In this document: positions 17,012 to 24,062 of the stretch, in pieces
How positions within the stretch are numbered: position 1 is the first letter of the stretch
Layout of the letters: each line of letters opens with the position of its first letter
NCBI GenBank assembly: GCA_051117315.1
Contig: JBNPEA010000008.1
Location: 1-51,664, forward strand
Reading direction: 5' to 3'
Origin: Salinarimonas sp051117315
GTDB lineage: Bacteria; Pseudomonadota; Alphaproteobacteria; Rhizobiales; Beijerinckiaceae
Length of the DNA stretch: 51,664 nt
The notes under the pieces: generated by a model
What the model was told of the DNA's origin: nothing
The model's input: only the letters and a program-made list of their open reading frames with translations
Database searches by the model: none
Translations under genes and position numbers: made by a program

Positions 17012-18133
17012 ATGTACGTCGCGGTGAAGGGCGGCGAGGCCGCCATCGACAACGCCCACGCGCTCCTCGCCGACGTGCGTCGCGGCGATCGCTCCGTGCC
17101 CGAGATCGGCACCGACCAGATCGCCGAGCAGCTGGCGCTGGCGGTCGACCGCGTCATGACCGAGGGCTCGCTCTACGACCGGGACCTCGCCGCTCTGGCG
17201 ATCAAGCAGGCGCGGGGCGACCTGATCGAGGCGATCTTCCTGCTGCGCGCCTTCCGCACGACGCTCGCGCGCTTCGGCTACGCCGAGCCCGTCGACACGG
17301 GGGCGATGCGGGTCTGCCGGCGCGTCTCCGCAACGTACAAGGACCTGCCGGGCGGACAGGTGCTCGGCCCGACCTTCGACTACACGCACCGTCTGATCGA
17401 CTTCGCGCTGGCCGCCGGCGTCGAGCCGCCGCCCGCGCCGCAGGCGCCGGTCGCCGAGGAGGCCGCGCGGATGCCGCGGGTCACCGACCTCCTCGCCGGC
17501 GAGGACCTGATCGAGCGCGAGGCACGTCCCGAGGGCGACGCTCTCGGCGACGCGCCCGTCTCCGACCTCACCCGTGCGCCGCTCGCCTTCCCGGCCGAGC
17601 GGGACCTGCGGCTCCAGGCGCTCGCCCGCGGCGACGAGGGCTTCCTCCTGGCGCTCGGCTACTCGACCCAGCGCGGCTACGGCAACAATCATCCCTTCGT
17701 CGGCGAGGTGCGCATCGGGACTGTCGAGGTCGGCTTCGTGCCCGAGGAGCTGGGCTTCGAGGTGCCGCTCGGCGAGATCCTCGTCACCGAGTGCCAGATG
17801 GTGAACCAGTTCAAGGGCTCGGCCGAGGTGGCGCCGCAATTCACCCGCGGCTACGGCTTCGCCTTCGGCCAGAGCGAGCGCAAGGCCATGGCCATGTCCC
17901 TCGTCGACCGGGCGCTGCGCGCCGGCGAGCTCGACGAGGAGCGCCGCAGCCCCGCGCAGGACGAGGAATTCGTGCTCGCCCACGCCGACAACGTCCAGGC
18001 CACCGGCTTCGTCGAGCACCTGAAGCTGCCGCATTACGTCGATTTCCAGGCCGATCTCGATCTCGTGCGGCGCATGCGCGCCGAGGTCGCCGCGCGGCAC
18101 GAGACGCGACACGAGAAGGAGGCCGCGGAATGA
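17012..18133 (+). CDS. phnI: C-P lyase core subunit PhnI
   Basis: The 373-aa protein (E. coli about 354) starts MYVAVKGGEAAIDNAHALLA and carries the PhnI motifs RVSATYKDLPGGQVLGPTFD, GYSTQRGYGNNHPFVGEVRI and MVNQFKGSAEVAPQFTRGYG, with VDFQADLDLVRRMRAEV near the end. PhnI is the nucleosidase-type subunit that displaces adenine from ATP with phosphonate, helped by PhnG, PhnH and PhnL. The start lies 4 bp after the phnH stop, and its stop overlaps the phnJ ATG (ATGA). Confidence 0.96.
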   Translation: MYVAVKGGEAAIDNAHALLADVRRGDRSVPEIGTDQIAEQLALAVDRVMTEGSLYDRDLAALAIKQARGDLIEAIFLLRAFRTTLARFGYAEPVDTGAMRVCRRVSATYKDLPGGQVLGPTFDYTHRLIDFALAAGVEPPPAPQAPVAEEAARMPRVTDLLAGEDLIEREARPEGDALGDAPVSDLTRAPLAFPAERDLRLQALARGDEGFLLALGYSTQRGYGNNHPFVGEVRIGTVEVGFVPEELGFEVPLGEILVTECQMVNQFKGSAEVAPQFTRGYGFAFGQSERKAMAMSLVDRALRAGELDEERRSPAQDEEFVLAHADNVQATGFVEHLKLPHYVDFQADLDLVRRMRAEVAARHETRHEKEAAE

Positions 18134-19038
18134 GCGCCACCGACGCCAAGCCGGCGGACGCCGGCGCCGGGACCGGGTACAACTTCGCCTATCTCGACGA
18201 GCAGACCAAGCGCATGATCCGCCGCGCGATCCTCAAGGGGATCGCGATTCCCGGCTACCAGGTGCCCTTCGCCTCCCGCGAGATGCCGATGCCCTACGGC
18301 TGGGGCACGGGCGGGGTGCAGGTCACGGCCGCGATCATCGGCCCCGCCGACGTCGTCAAGGTCATCGACCAGGGCTCGGACGACACCACGAACGCGGTCT
18401 CGATCCGCAAGTTCTTCGCCAGGACCGCGGGCGTCGAGACCACCACGCGGACCCGCGCGGCGACGATCGTGCAGACCCGCCACCGCATCCCCGAGGAGCC
18501 GCTCGCCGAGGGGCAGGTGCTCGTCTATCAGGTGCCGATCCCCGAGCCGCTGCGCTTCCTCGAGCCGCGCGAGACCGAGACGCGCACGCTGCATGCGCTC
18601 GCCGAGTACGGCCTCATGCACGTCAAGCTCTACGAGGACATCGCCCGCCACGGCCACATCGCCAAGACCTACGCCTACCCGGTGGAGGTGGCCGGCCGCT
18701 ACGTGATGGACCCCTCGCCGACGCCGAAGTTCGACAACCCGAAGATGGAGATGTCGCCGGCCCTGCAGCTCTTCGGCGCCGGGCGCGAGCAGCGCATCTA
18801 CGCCGTGCCGCCCTACACCCGCGTGCGCTCCCTCGACTTCGAGGATCACCCCTTCACGGTGCAGCGCTTCGCCGAGCCCTGCGCGCTGTGCGCGGCGACG
18901 GGCGTGTATCTCGACGAGGTGATCCTCGACGACCGGGGCGGGCGGATGTTCGTGTGCTCCGACAGTGACTATTGCGAGGAGCGTCGCGCCGCCGGGCACC
19001 GCGGCGCGCGCCTCGCCGAGGAGACGAAGGATGCGTGA
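18130..19038 (+). CDS. phnJ: Carbon-phosphorus lyase catalytic subunit PhnJ
   Basis: The 302-aa protein (E. coli about 281) has the characteristic N-terminal part YNFAYLDEQTKRMIRRAILK and PMPYGWGTGGVQVTAAIIG, and a C-terminal cysteine set spaced exactly CX2CX21CX5C, starting at PCALC. This is the PhnJ pattern that binds the [4Fe-4S] cluster and supplies the catalytic cysteine. PhnJ uses S-adenosylmethionine radical chemistry to break the C-P bond, releasing an alkane such as methane from methylphosphonate and leaving ribose cyclic phosphate. All required cysteines are present, so the enzyme looks functional. Confidence 0.98.
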   Translation: MSATDAKPADAGAGTGYNFAYLDEQTKRMIRRAILKGIAIPGYQVPFASREMPMPYGWGTGGVQVTAAIIGPADVVKVIDQGSDDTTNAVSIRKFFARTAGVETTTRTRAATIVQTRHRIPEEPLAEGQVLVYQVPIPEPLRFLEPRETETRTLHALAEYGLMHVKLYEDIARHGHIAKTYAYPVEVAGRYVMDPSPTPKFDNPKMEMSPALQLFGAGREQRIYAVPPYTRVRSLDFEDHPFTVQRFAEPCALCAATGVYLDEVILDDRGGRMFVCSDSDYCEERRAAGHRGARLAEETKDA

Positions 19039-19807
19039 GGGCGCGCTCATCGAGGCTCGGGGCCTGACCAAGCTCTACGGCCCGCACGTCGGCTGCACCG
19101 ACGTCTCCTTCGACCTGTTCCCCGGGGAGGTGCTGGCGGTCGTCGGCGAATCGGGCTCGGGCAAGTCGACCCTGCTCTCGGTGCTCTCCACCGAGCTGGA
19201 GCCCTCAGCCGGCACCGTCGCCTACCGCATGCGCGACGGCTCGGTGGAGAGCCTGTTCGCACTGGGCGAGGCGCGCCGGCGCGTGCTGATGCGCACGGAT
19301 TGGGGCTTCATCCGCCAGGACGCGACGCAGGGGTTGCGCATGCGCGTCTCCGCCGGCGGCAATGTCGGCGAGCGGCTGATGGCGATCGGCCAGCGCCATT
19401 ACGGCAACATCCGCGGCACGGCCGAGGATTGGCTGCGGCGGGTCGAGATCGACGTGGCGCGCATCGACGACAGGCCGACGACGTTCTCCGGCGGCATGCG
19501 CCAGCGCCTGCAGATCGCCCGCAACCTCGTCACCCATCCGCGCCTCGTGCTGATGGACGAGCCGACCTCGGGCCTCGACGTCTCCGTCCAGGCGCGCCTG
19601 CTCGACCTGATCCGCGGCCTCGTCGCCGAGCTCGGGCTCGCGGTGATCATCGTCACCCACGATCTCGCCGTGGCGCGGCTCCTCTCGCACCGCATCATGG
19701 TGATGCGCCACGGGCGCGTGATCGAGACCGGGCTCACCGACCAGGTGCTCGACGACCCGCGCGAGCCCTACACGCAATTGCTCGTGTCGTCCGTCCTGGC
19801 GGCGTGA
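19031..19807 (+). CDS. phnK: C-P lyase-associated ABC ATPase PhnK
   Basis: The 258-aa ABC protein has Walker A GESGSGKST, signature FSGGMRQRLQIARN, Walker B LVLMDEPTSGLD and the H-loop IVTHD. The PhnK-specific YRMRDGSVESLFALGEARRR and WGFIRQDATQGLRMRVSAGG distinguish it from peptide importers. PhnK binds the PhnGHIJ core as an ATPase, not as a membrane transporter. Its ATG overlaps phnJ by 8 bp; alternative upstream starts lie within phnJ. Confidence 0.95.
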   Translation: MREGALIEARGLTKLYGPHVGCTDVSFDLFPGEVLAVVGESGSGKSTLLSVLSTELEPSAGTVAYRMRDGSVESLFALGEARRRVLMRTDWGFIRQDATQGLRMRVSAGGNVGERLMAIGQRHYGNIRGTAEDWLRRVEIDVARIDDRPTTFSGGMRQRLQIARNLVTHPRLVLMDEPTSGLDVSVQARLLDLIRGLVAELGLAVIIVTHDLAVARLLSHRIMVMRHGRVIETGLTDQVLDDPREPYTQLLVSSVLAA

Positions 19808-19819
19808 GGGAGCAGCCCC

Positions 19820-20530
19820 ATGACCGAACCTCTCCTCGTCCTCGAGAACGTCGCCAAGACCTTCACCCTCCACCTGCGCGAAGGCACGCGGCTCGAGGTC
19901 GTCTCGGACGTGTCCTTCGCCGTCGATCCCGGTGAATGCGTCGTGCTCGGCGGGCCGTCGGGGGCGGGCAAGTCGTCGCTGCTGAAGATGATCTACGGCA
20001 ATTATCGCTGCGACCAGGGCGCGATCCGCGTGCGCGGGGCCGACGGGACGCTCGTCGACGTGGCGCGCGCCGCGCCCCGCGAGGTGATGCGGCTGCGGCG
20101 CACCACGATGGGCTACGTCAGCCAGTTCCTGCGGGTGATCCCCCGCATCGGCGCGCGCGAGGTGGTCGCCGCGGAAGGGCGCGAGGGTGGGCTCGCCGCC
20201 GCCGCCGCCGACGCCCGCGCCCGCGAGCTCCTGTCGGTGATGAACCTGCCCGAGCGGCTGTGGGAGCTGCCGCCGGCGACCTTCTCGGGCGGCGAGCAGC
20301 AGCGCGTCAACATCGCCCGCGGCCTGATCGCGCCGCGCAGCATTCTTCTGCTCGACGAGCCCACCGCGTCGCTCGATGCCGCGAATCGCGGGGTCGTGAT
20401 AGAGCTGATCCGCGAGAAGCGCGCCGCCGGCTGCGCCCTCGTCGGCATCTTCCACGATGCCGACGTGCGCGACGCCGTGGCGACCCGTGTCGTCGACGTG
20501 ACACGCTTCAAGGCTAGACCCGCCGCCTGA
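19820..20530 (+). CDS. phnL: C-P lyase-associated ABC ATPase PhnL
   Basis: The 236-aa protein has Walker A GGPSGAGKSS, signature FSGGEQQRVNIARG, Walker B ILLLDEPTASLD and the PhnL-type opening VLENVAKTFTLHLREGTRLE. GVVIELIREKRAAGCALVGI follows the Walker B region. With PhnK it forms the dual ATPase that acts on the C-P lyase core, and it also takes part in the adenine-displacement step. A GGGAG ribosome site precedes the ATG, 12 bp after phnK. Confidence 0.95.
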   Translation: MTEPLLVLENVAKTFTLHLREGTRLEVVSDVSFAVDPGECVVLGGPSGAGKSSLLKMIYGNYRCDQGAIRVRGADGTLVDVARAAPREVMRLRRTTMGYVSQFLRVIPRIGAREVVAAEGREGGLAAAAADARARELLSVMNLPERLWELPPATFSGGEQQRVNIARGLIAPRSILLLDEPTASLDAANRGVVIELIREKRAAGCALVGIFHDADVRDAVATRVVDVTRFKARPAA

Positions 20531-20554
20531 TCCTCCGCCCGCGAGACCTCATCG

Positions 20555-21709
20555 ATGACCGCCGAGACCCCCGCGAGCTTCGTGCTCGAGAATGCCGAGA
20601 TCGTCCTTCCCGACGCGGTGATCCGCGGCTTCGTCGCCGTCGCCGACGGCCGGATCGCCGAGGTGGGCGAGGGGCGGGCGCCGGAGCGAGGCGTCGATTG
20701 CGCCGGCGAGACGCTGATCCCGGGCCTCGTCGAGCTGCACACGGACCATCTCGAGAGCCACTACGCGCCCCGCCCGAAGGTGCGCTGGCATCCGCTCGGC
20801 GCGGTTCTCGCCTACGACGCCCAGATCGCCAGCTCGGGCATCACCACGGTGTTCGATTCGCTGCGCGCCGGCACCGACCTCGACGCGCCGAGCCTCGGCG
20901 GCGAGCTGTTCACCATCGCCGAGGCGCTCGACGAGGCGCGCCGGCATCGGCTGTTCCGGGCCGAGCACTACACGCACCTGCGCTGCGAGATCCCCTCGCC
21001 CGACATCCTGGAGTCGGTGGAGAACTTCGTGTCGGTGTTCCCCGTCGGGCTGATGTCCCTGATGGACCACACGCCGGGGCAGCGGCAGTTCCGCGACCTG
21101 GAGAAGTACTTCATCTATTACGGCGGCAAGAACGACAAGAGCCGCGAGGAGACCGAAGCCGTCGTCGCCAGGCGCGTCGCGCGCAACGGCGAGATGGTCG
21201 CGCGGCATCGCCCGGCGCTGGTGGCGCTCGCGAAGGCGCGCGGCATCCCGATCGCGAGCCACGACGACACGACCCGCGAGGAGGTGCAGGCCTCCTGGGA
21301 TGCGGGCGTCTCCCTCGCCGAGTTCCCGACCTCGGTGGAGGCCGCCCGTGCCAGCCGGGAGCACGGCATCACCGTCATGATGGGCGCGCCCAACCTGATC
21401 CGCGGCGGATCGCATTCCGGCAACGTCGCCGCCGAGACGCTGGCGCAGGAGGGCCTCCTCGACATCCTCTCGTCGGATTACGTGCCCGCGAGCCTGATGA
21501 TGGCGGCCTTCCGCCTGCCCGAGCGGGTCCCGGCGATCGACCTGCCCGCCGCGATCCGCACCGTGACGCTCAACCCCGCCCGTGCCACCGGGCTGGGCGA
21601 TCGTGGCGCGATCGCGCCGGGGCTGCGCGCGGACCTCGTGCGGGTGCGCATCTCCGGCGAGACGCCGGTCGTGCGCCAGGTCTGGCGCGAGGGGGAGCGC
21701 GTGGCGTGA
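20555..21709 (+). CDS. phnM: Alpha-D-ribose 1-methylphosphonate 5-triphosphate diphosphatase
   Basis: The 384-aa amidohydrolase-fold protein has the metal motif VELHTDHLESHYAPRPKVRW (about residues 62-81), FDSLRAGTD, MDHTPGQRQFRDLEKYFIYY, ASHDDTTREEV, and LSSDYVPASLMMAAF near the C-terminus. PhnM removes pyrophosphate from the ribose triphosphate phosphonate made by PhnGHIL, giving the substrate of PhnJ. It lies 24 bp after phnL, and its TGA overlaps the phnN GTG. Confidence 0.97.
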   Translation: MTAETPASFVLENAEIVLPDAVIRGFVAVADGRIAEVGEGRAPERGVDCAGETLIPGLVELHTDHLESHYAPRPKVRWHPLGAVLAYDAQIASSGITTVFDSLRAGTDLDAPSLGGELFTIAEALDEARRHRLFRAEHYTHLRCEIPSPDILESVENFVSVFPVGLMSLMDHTPGQRQFRDLEKYFIYYGGKNDKSREETEAVVARRVARNGEMVARHRPALVALAKARGIPIASHDDTTREEVQASWDAGVSLAEFPTSVEAARASREHGITVMMGAPNLIRGGSHSGNVAAETLAQEGLLDILSSDYVPASLMMAAFRLPERVPAIDLPAAIRTVTLNPARATGLGDRGAIAPGLRADLVRVRISGETPVVRQVWREGERVA

Positions 21710-22275
21710 GCGGCGCCTTCGTCCTCGTCGTCGGCCCGAGCGGGGCGGGCAAGGACACGCTCATCGACGGCGCGCGCACGGCGCTGGCCGACGACCCGCG
21801 CGTGCGCTTCCCGCACCGGCTCGTCACCCGCCCGATGGGCGCGTACGAGGCGCACGACACGATCTCGGACGCGGATTTCGAGGCCGGGATCGCCGCGGGG
21901 CGCTTCGCGCTGTGGTGGCGCGCGCACGGGCTCGGCTACGCCATCCCTCGCGCCGTGGTGGAGGACGTCGCCGCGGGCGCGGTGTGCGTCGTCAACGGCT
22001 CCCGCTCGCGGGTGGCGCAGGCGCGCGCGGGGCTGCCGGCCGTCGTCGTGATCGAGGTCACCGCCCCGCGCGCGGTGCTGGCCGCCCGCATCGCCGCCCG
22101 CGGCCGCGACGCCGACGCCGACGCGCGCCTCGCCCGCTCCGACGCGCTCGCCTCGATCGACGCCGACGTGACGATCGTCAACGATCGCACTCCCGACGAG
22201 GGCGTGGCGGCGCTGGTGGCGGCGCTGCGGCGGCTCGCCGATAACGGTGCGACGCGGGTTCCTGCCAGCGATTAA
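21706..22275 (+). CDS. phnN: Ribose 1,5-bisphosphokinase PhnN
   Basis: The 189-aa kinase begins with a GTG (VSGAFVLVVGPSGAGKDTLI) that overlaps the phnM stop. The P-loop is GPSGAGKDT, followed by the guanylate-kinase-like VTRPMGAYEAHDTISDADFE, GRFALWWRAHGLGYAIPRAV and VVVIEVTAPRAVLAARIAAR. It phosphorylates ribose 1,5-bisphosphate to phosphoribosyl pyrophosphate, returning the carbon skeleton to nucleotide metabolism. It is the last gene of the phn operon; phnP, which would open the cyclic phosphate, is not in the window. Confidence 0.95.
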   Translation: MSGAFVLVVGPSGAGKDTLIDGARTALADDPRVRFPHRLVTRPMGAYEAHDTISDADFEAGIAAGRFALWWRAHGLGYAIPRAVVEDVAAGAVCVVNGSRSRVAQARAGLPAVVVIEVTAPRAVLAARIAARGRDADADARLARSDALASIDADVTIVNDRTPDEGVAALVAALRRLADNGATRVPASD

Positions 22276-22394
22276 ACCTGTGGGATGCGACAACTGCCGC
22301 GTACGGAACTCCTAAGGATGGTTTCGAATCAATTCCAAAGTGTTCTTGCACATGAAATCTTGCTGCCCCAAATTGAGGCAGGGAGATACCCGCC

Positions 22395-23132
22395 ATGTCA
22401 CGCAAATCGCTCGACCAAACCCTGGAGGTCATCCAGGCGATCGATCGTGCCAGGACGCACGAAGAGGTGTGCACGGTCCTCCTCGACGCGTCGCGCCGCT
22501 TCGGCTTCGAGCACATCCTCGCCGGGACGATCCCGAGGACAGGCTCGTCGCGCAGCCAGCAGATGTCGCACGTCGTGCTCGATCATTGGCCGGCCGAATG
22601 GAGCCGTCGCTACTTCTCGCACGGCTACCTCTTCGTCGATCCCGCCATCAAGCGCGTGACGGAAAGCCGGAGCCCGTTCCTCTGGAGCGAGATCGCGGGA
22701 GACAGCGTCGACGACGCCGCCGCCCGGCGCGTCATGAACGAAGCCGGCGACTTCCGGCTCCGCGACGGCTTCACGGTTCCGCTGATGACCCTCGAGGGCG
22801 AGGTCGCCGGCTTTTCGCTCGCCGGCGAGAGGCTCGAGGTCACGCCGACGGCGCGCGGCATGCTGACGCTGCTCGCCACCTATGCGCTCGTGCGCAGCCT
22901 GCAGCTGCGCGCCAGCCAAGGCGCACCGTCCTCGCGCGTCAACCTTTCCATGCGCGAGCGCGAGGCGCTGCAATGGGCGGCGGAGGGCAAGACGGAGCTG
23001 GAGATCGGCGACCTGATGTCGATCTCCAGGCACGGCGTCGACAAGCACATGCGCGCGGCCCGGCTGAAGCTGGCCTCGCGCAATCGTACTCATGCCGTTG
23101 CGGAAGCTATCAGGCTGGGTATCGTACGCTAG
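22395..23132 (+). CDS. LuxR-family autoinducer-dependent transcriptional regulator
   Basis: The 245-aa protein has an N-terminal autoinducer-binding domain (about residues 10-160) with the HGYLFVDPAIKRVTE segment, the W in PFLWSEIAG, and GDFRLRDGFTVPLMT, all typical of acyl-homoserine-lactone binding. The C-terminal LuxR helix-turn-helix (about residues 178-240) reads LSMREREALQWAAEGKTELE and ISRHGVDKHMRAARLKL. Together with the downstream luxI gene it forms a quorum-sensing pair. The ATG follows a GGGAGA element. The gene is on the same strand as luxI, about 200 bp upstream of it. Confidence 0.94.
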   Translation: MSRKSLDQTLEVIQAIDRARTHEEVCTVLLDASRRFGFEHILAGTIPRTGSSRSQQMSHVVLDHWPAEWSRRYFSHGYLFVDPAIKRVTESRSPFLWSEIAGDSVDDAAARRVMNEAGDFRLRDGFTVPLMTLEGEVAGFSLAGERLEVTPTARGMLTLLATYALVRSLQLRASQGAPSSRVNLSMREREALQWAAEGKTELEIGDLMSISRHGVDKHMRAARLKLASRNRTHAVAEAIRLGIVR

Positions 23133-23173
23133 AGCGAAACCCGACCTGATGGGAACAGGTCGGGTTACGCTCT
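23131..23173 (+). terminator. Long hairpin directly after the luxR gene
   Basis: An 18-bp stem with one mismatch (23131-23148 with 23156-23173) and a 7-nt loop begins at the luxR stop codon. No T-run follows, so it may be a terminator without a strong tract, an mRNA-stabilising hairpin, or a copy of a dispersed palindromic repeat. It separates luxR from luxI transcription. Confidence 0.55.
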
Positions 23174-23186
23174 AGGCTTCCTTGTG

Positions 23187-23235
23187 GAGCGTCATCTGAT
23201 CCACCAACCGGATGCTATTTGGTTGGGTGATGCTC
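23187..23235. repeat. Second imperfect hairpin between luxR and luxI
   Basis: The ends GAGC (23187-23190) and GCTC (23232-23235) and the inner CCAACC (23204-23209) and GGTTGG (23221-23226) pair as an interrupted hairpin. It lies 13 bp after the first hairpin. The pair looks like the compact intergenic repeats common in Rhizobiales genomes. Confidence 0.4.
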
Positions 23236-23255
23236 TAGCATACCGCAAATCCAAG

Positions 23256-23285
23256 CCGAGGGTACGGGTTCACGTACTTACTCGG
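23256..23285 (+). promoter_or_regulatory. Candidate lux box upstream of luxI
   Basis: A nested palindrome has outer arms CCGAG (23256-23260) and CTCGG (23281-23285) and inner arms GTACG (23262-23266) and CGTAC (23273-23277). It lies about 50 bp before the luxI ATG. The position and dyad symmetry fit a LuxR-type binding site, although the sequence is not the classical ACCTG...CAGGT lux box. Confidence 0.55.
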
Positions 23286-23332
23286 ATGCCGCACATTTCG
23301 CAGATTGGCGCTCCCGAGAACAGGAGCGGACC

Positions 23333-23965
23333 ATGATCTACATCGTCACCGCCGAGAACCAGCATCTCTTCGAGGATGCGATGGAGCAAGCCTACCACCT
23401 GCGGCACCGCGTCTTCGTCGACGAGATGAAGTGGGAGGATCTGCGCAGCGCAGACGAGCGTGAGATCGATCAGTTCGACGATGCCCACGCGGTGCACATG
23501 CTCTACATCGTCGAGGGCCGCGTGCTCGGCTACCAGCGAATGCTGCCGACCACGCGGCCCCATCTCCTCTCCGAGGTGCTGCCGCAGCTCTGCGAGGTGG
23601 AACCGCCCGTCGGTTCGGAAGTCTGGGAATGGACGCGCTACTGCGTCGATTCCGGCCATCGCGAGCGCGGCCGCAAGCTCAGCCCCGTCGCCAATGCCCT
23701 GCTCTCGGGCATCGTCGAGTGGGGCCTCGCCAGCGGCGTGTCCTCGATCATCATCGAGATGAACCCGCTCTGGCTGCTGCGCCTCGTGCAGCTGCACTTC
23801 CGCACGACGCCGCTGGGCCTGCCGCAGCCGGTGGGTGCGGAGGACGTGGTCGCCGTGCAGGCGGCCTTCGACAAGCGCACGCTCTGGCGGCTGCGGGAGA
23901 TGCGCGGCGATCACGGCTCGGTGCTGGCGCAGCCCGTCCACGGCGACCGCCGCCTGGTCGGGTGA
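23333..23965 (+). CDS. Acyl-homoserine-lactone synthase (LuxI family)
   Basis: The 210-aa protein contains all the conserved LuxI residues: Arg24, Phe28 and Trp34 in LRHRVFVDEMKW, acidic residues Asp46 and Asp49 in EIDQFDD, Arg69 in YQRMLPTTRPHLL, and Glu99/Arg102 in WEWTRYCVD. It makes an N-acyl-homoserine lactone from S-adenosylmethionine and an acyl donor (acyl-ACP or acyl-CoA); chain length cannot be read from the sequence. It is paired with the upstream LuxR regulator and preceded by a strong GGAGCGG ribosome site. It converges with recN. Confidence 0.95.
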   Translation: MIYIVTAENQHLFEDAMEQAYHLRHRVFVDEMKWEDLRSADEREIDQFDDAHAVHMLYIVEGRVLGYQRMLPTTRPHLLSEVLPQLCEVEPPVGSEVWEWTRYCVDSGHRERGRKLSPVANALLSGIVEWGLASGVSSIIIEMNPLWLLRLVQLHFRTTPLGLPQPVGAEDVVAVQAAFDKRTLWRLREMRGDHGSVLAQPVHGDRRLVG

Positions 23966-23993
23966 TCGCCGCACGCGAGCTCAGTGGGCAGGC

Positions 23994-24021
23994 GATGGGA
24001 GGCGAACGCGGATCTCCCATC
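23994..24021. terminator. Hairpin between convergent luxI and recN
   Basis: Perfect 8-bp arms (23994-24001 and 24014-24021) with a 12-nt loop sit in the 97-bp gap between convergent genes. There is no T-run on either side, so termination is inferred from position only. Confidence 0.35.
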
Positions 24022-24062
24022 GTCCAGGACGGTCGGGCTCGCCGCGAGCGGGCCGCAGCGCC

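Noticed and set aside
20698..21705. 5' extension of the phnN frame through phnM
   Set aside because: The family N-terminus (VVGPSGAGKDT) begins after the GTG at 21706; the preceding residues are phnM out of frame.
22286..22310. Possible lux box upstream of the luxR gene
   Set aside because: Only a 6-bp palindrome (CGTACG) is present and the flanks do not pair, unlike the site before luxI.
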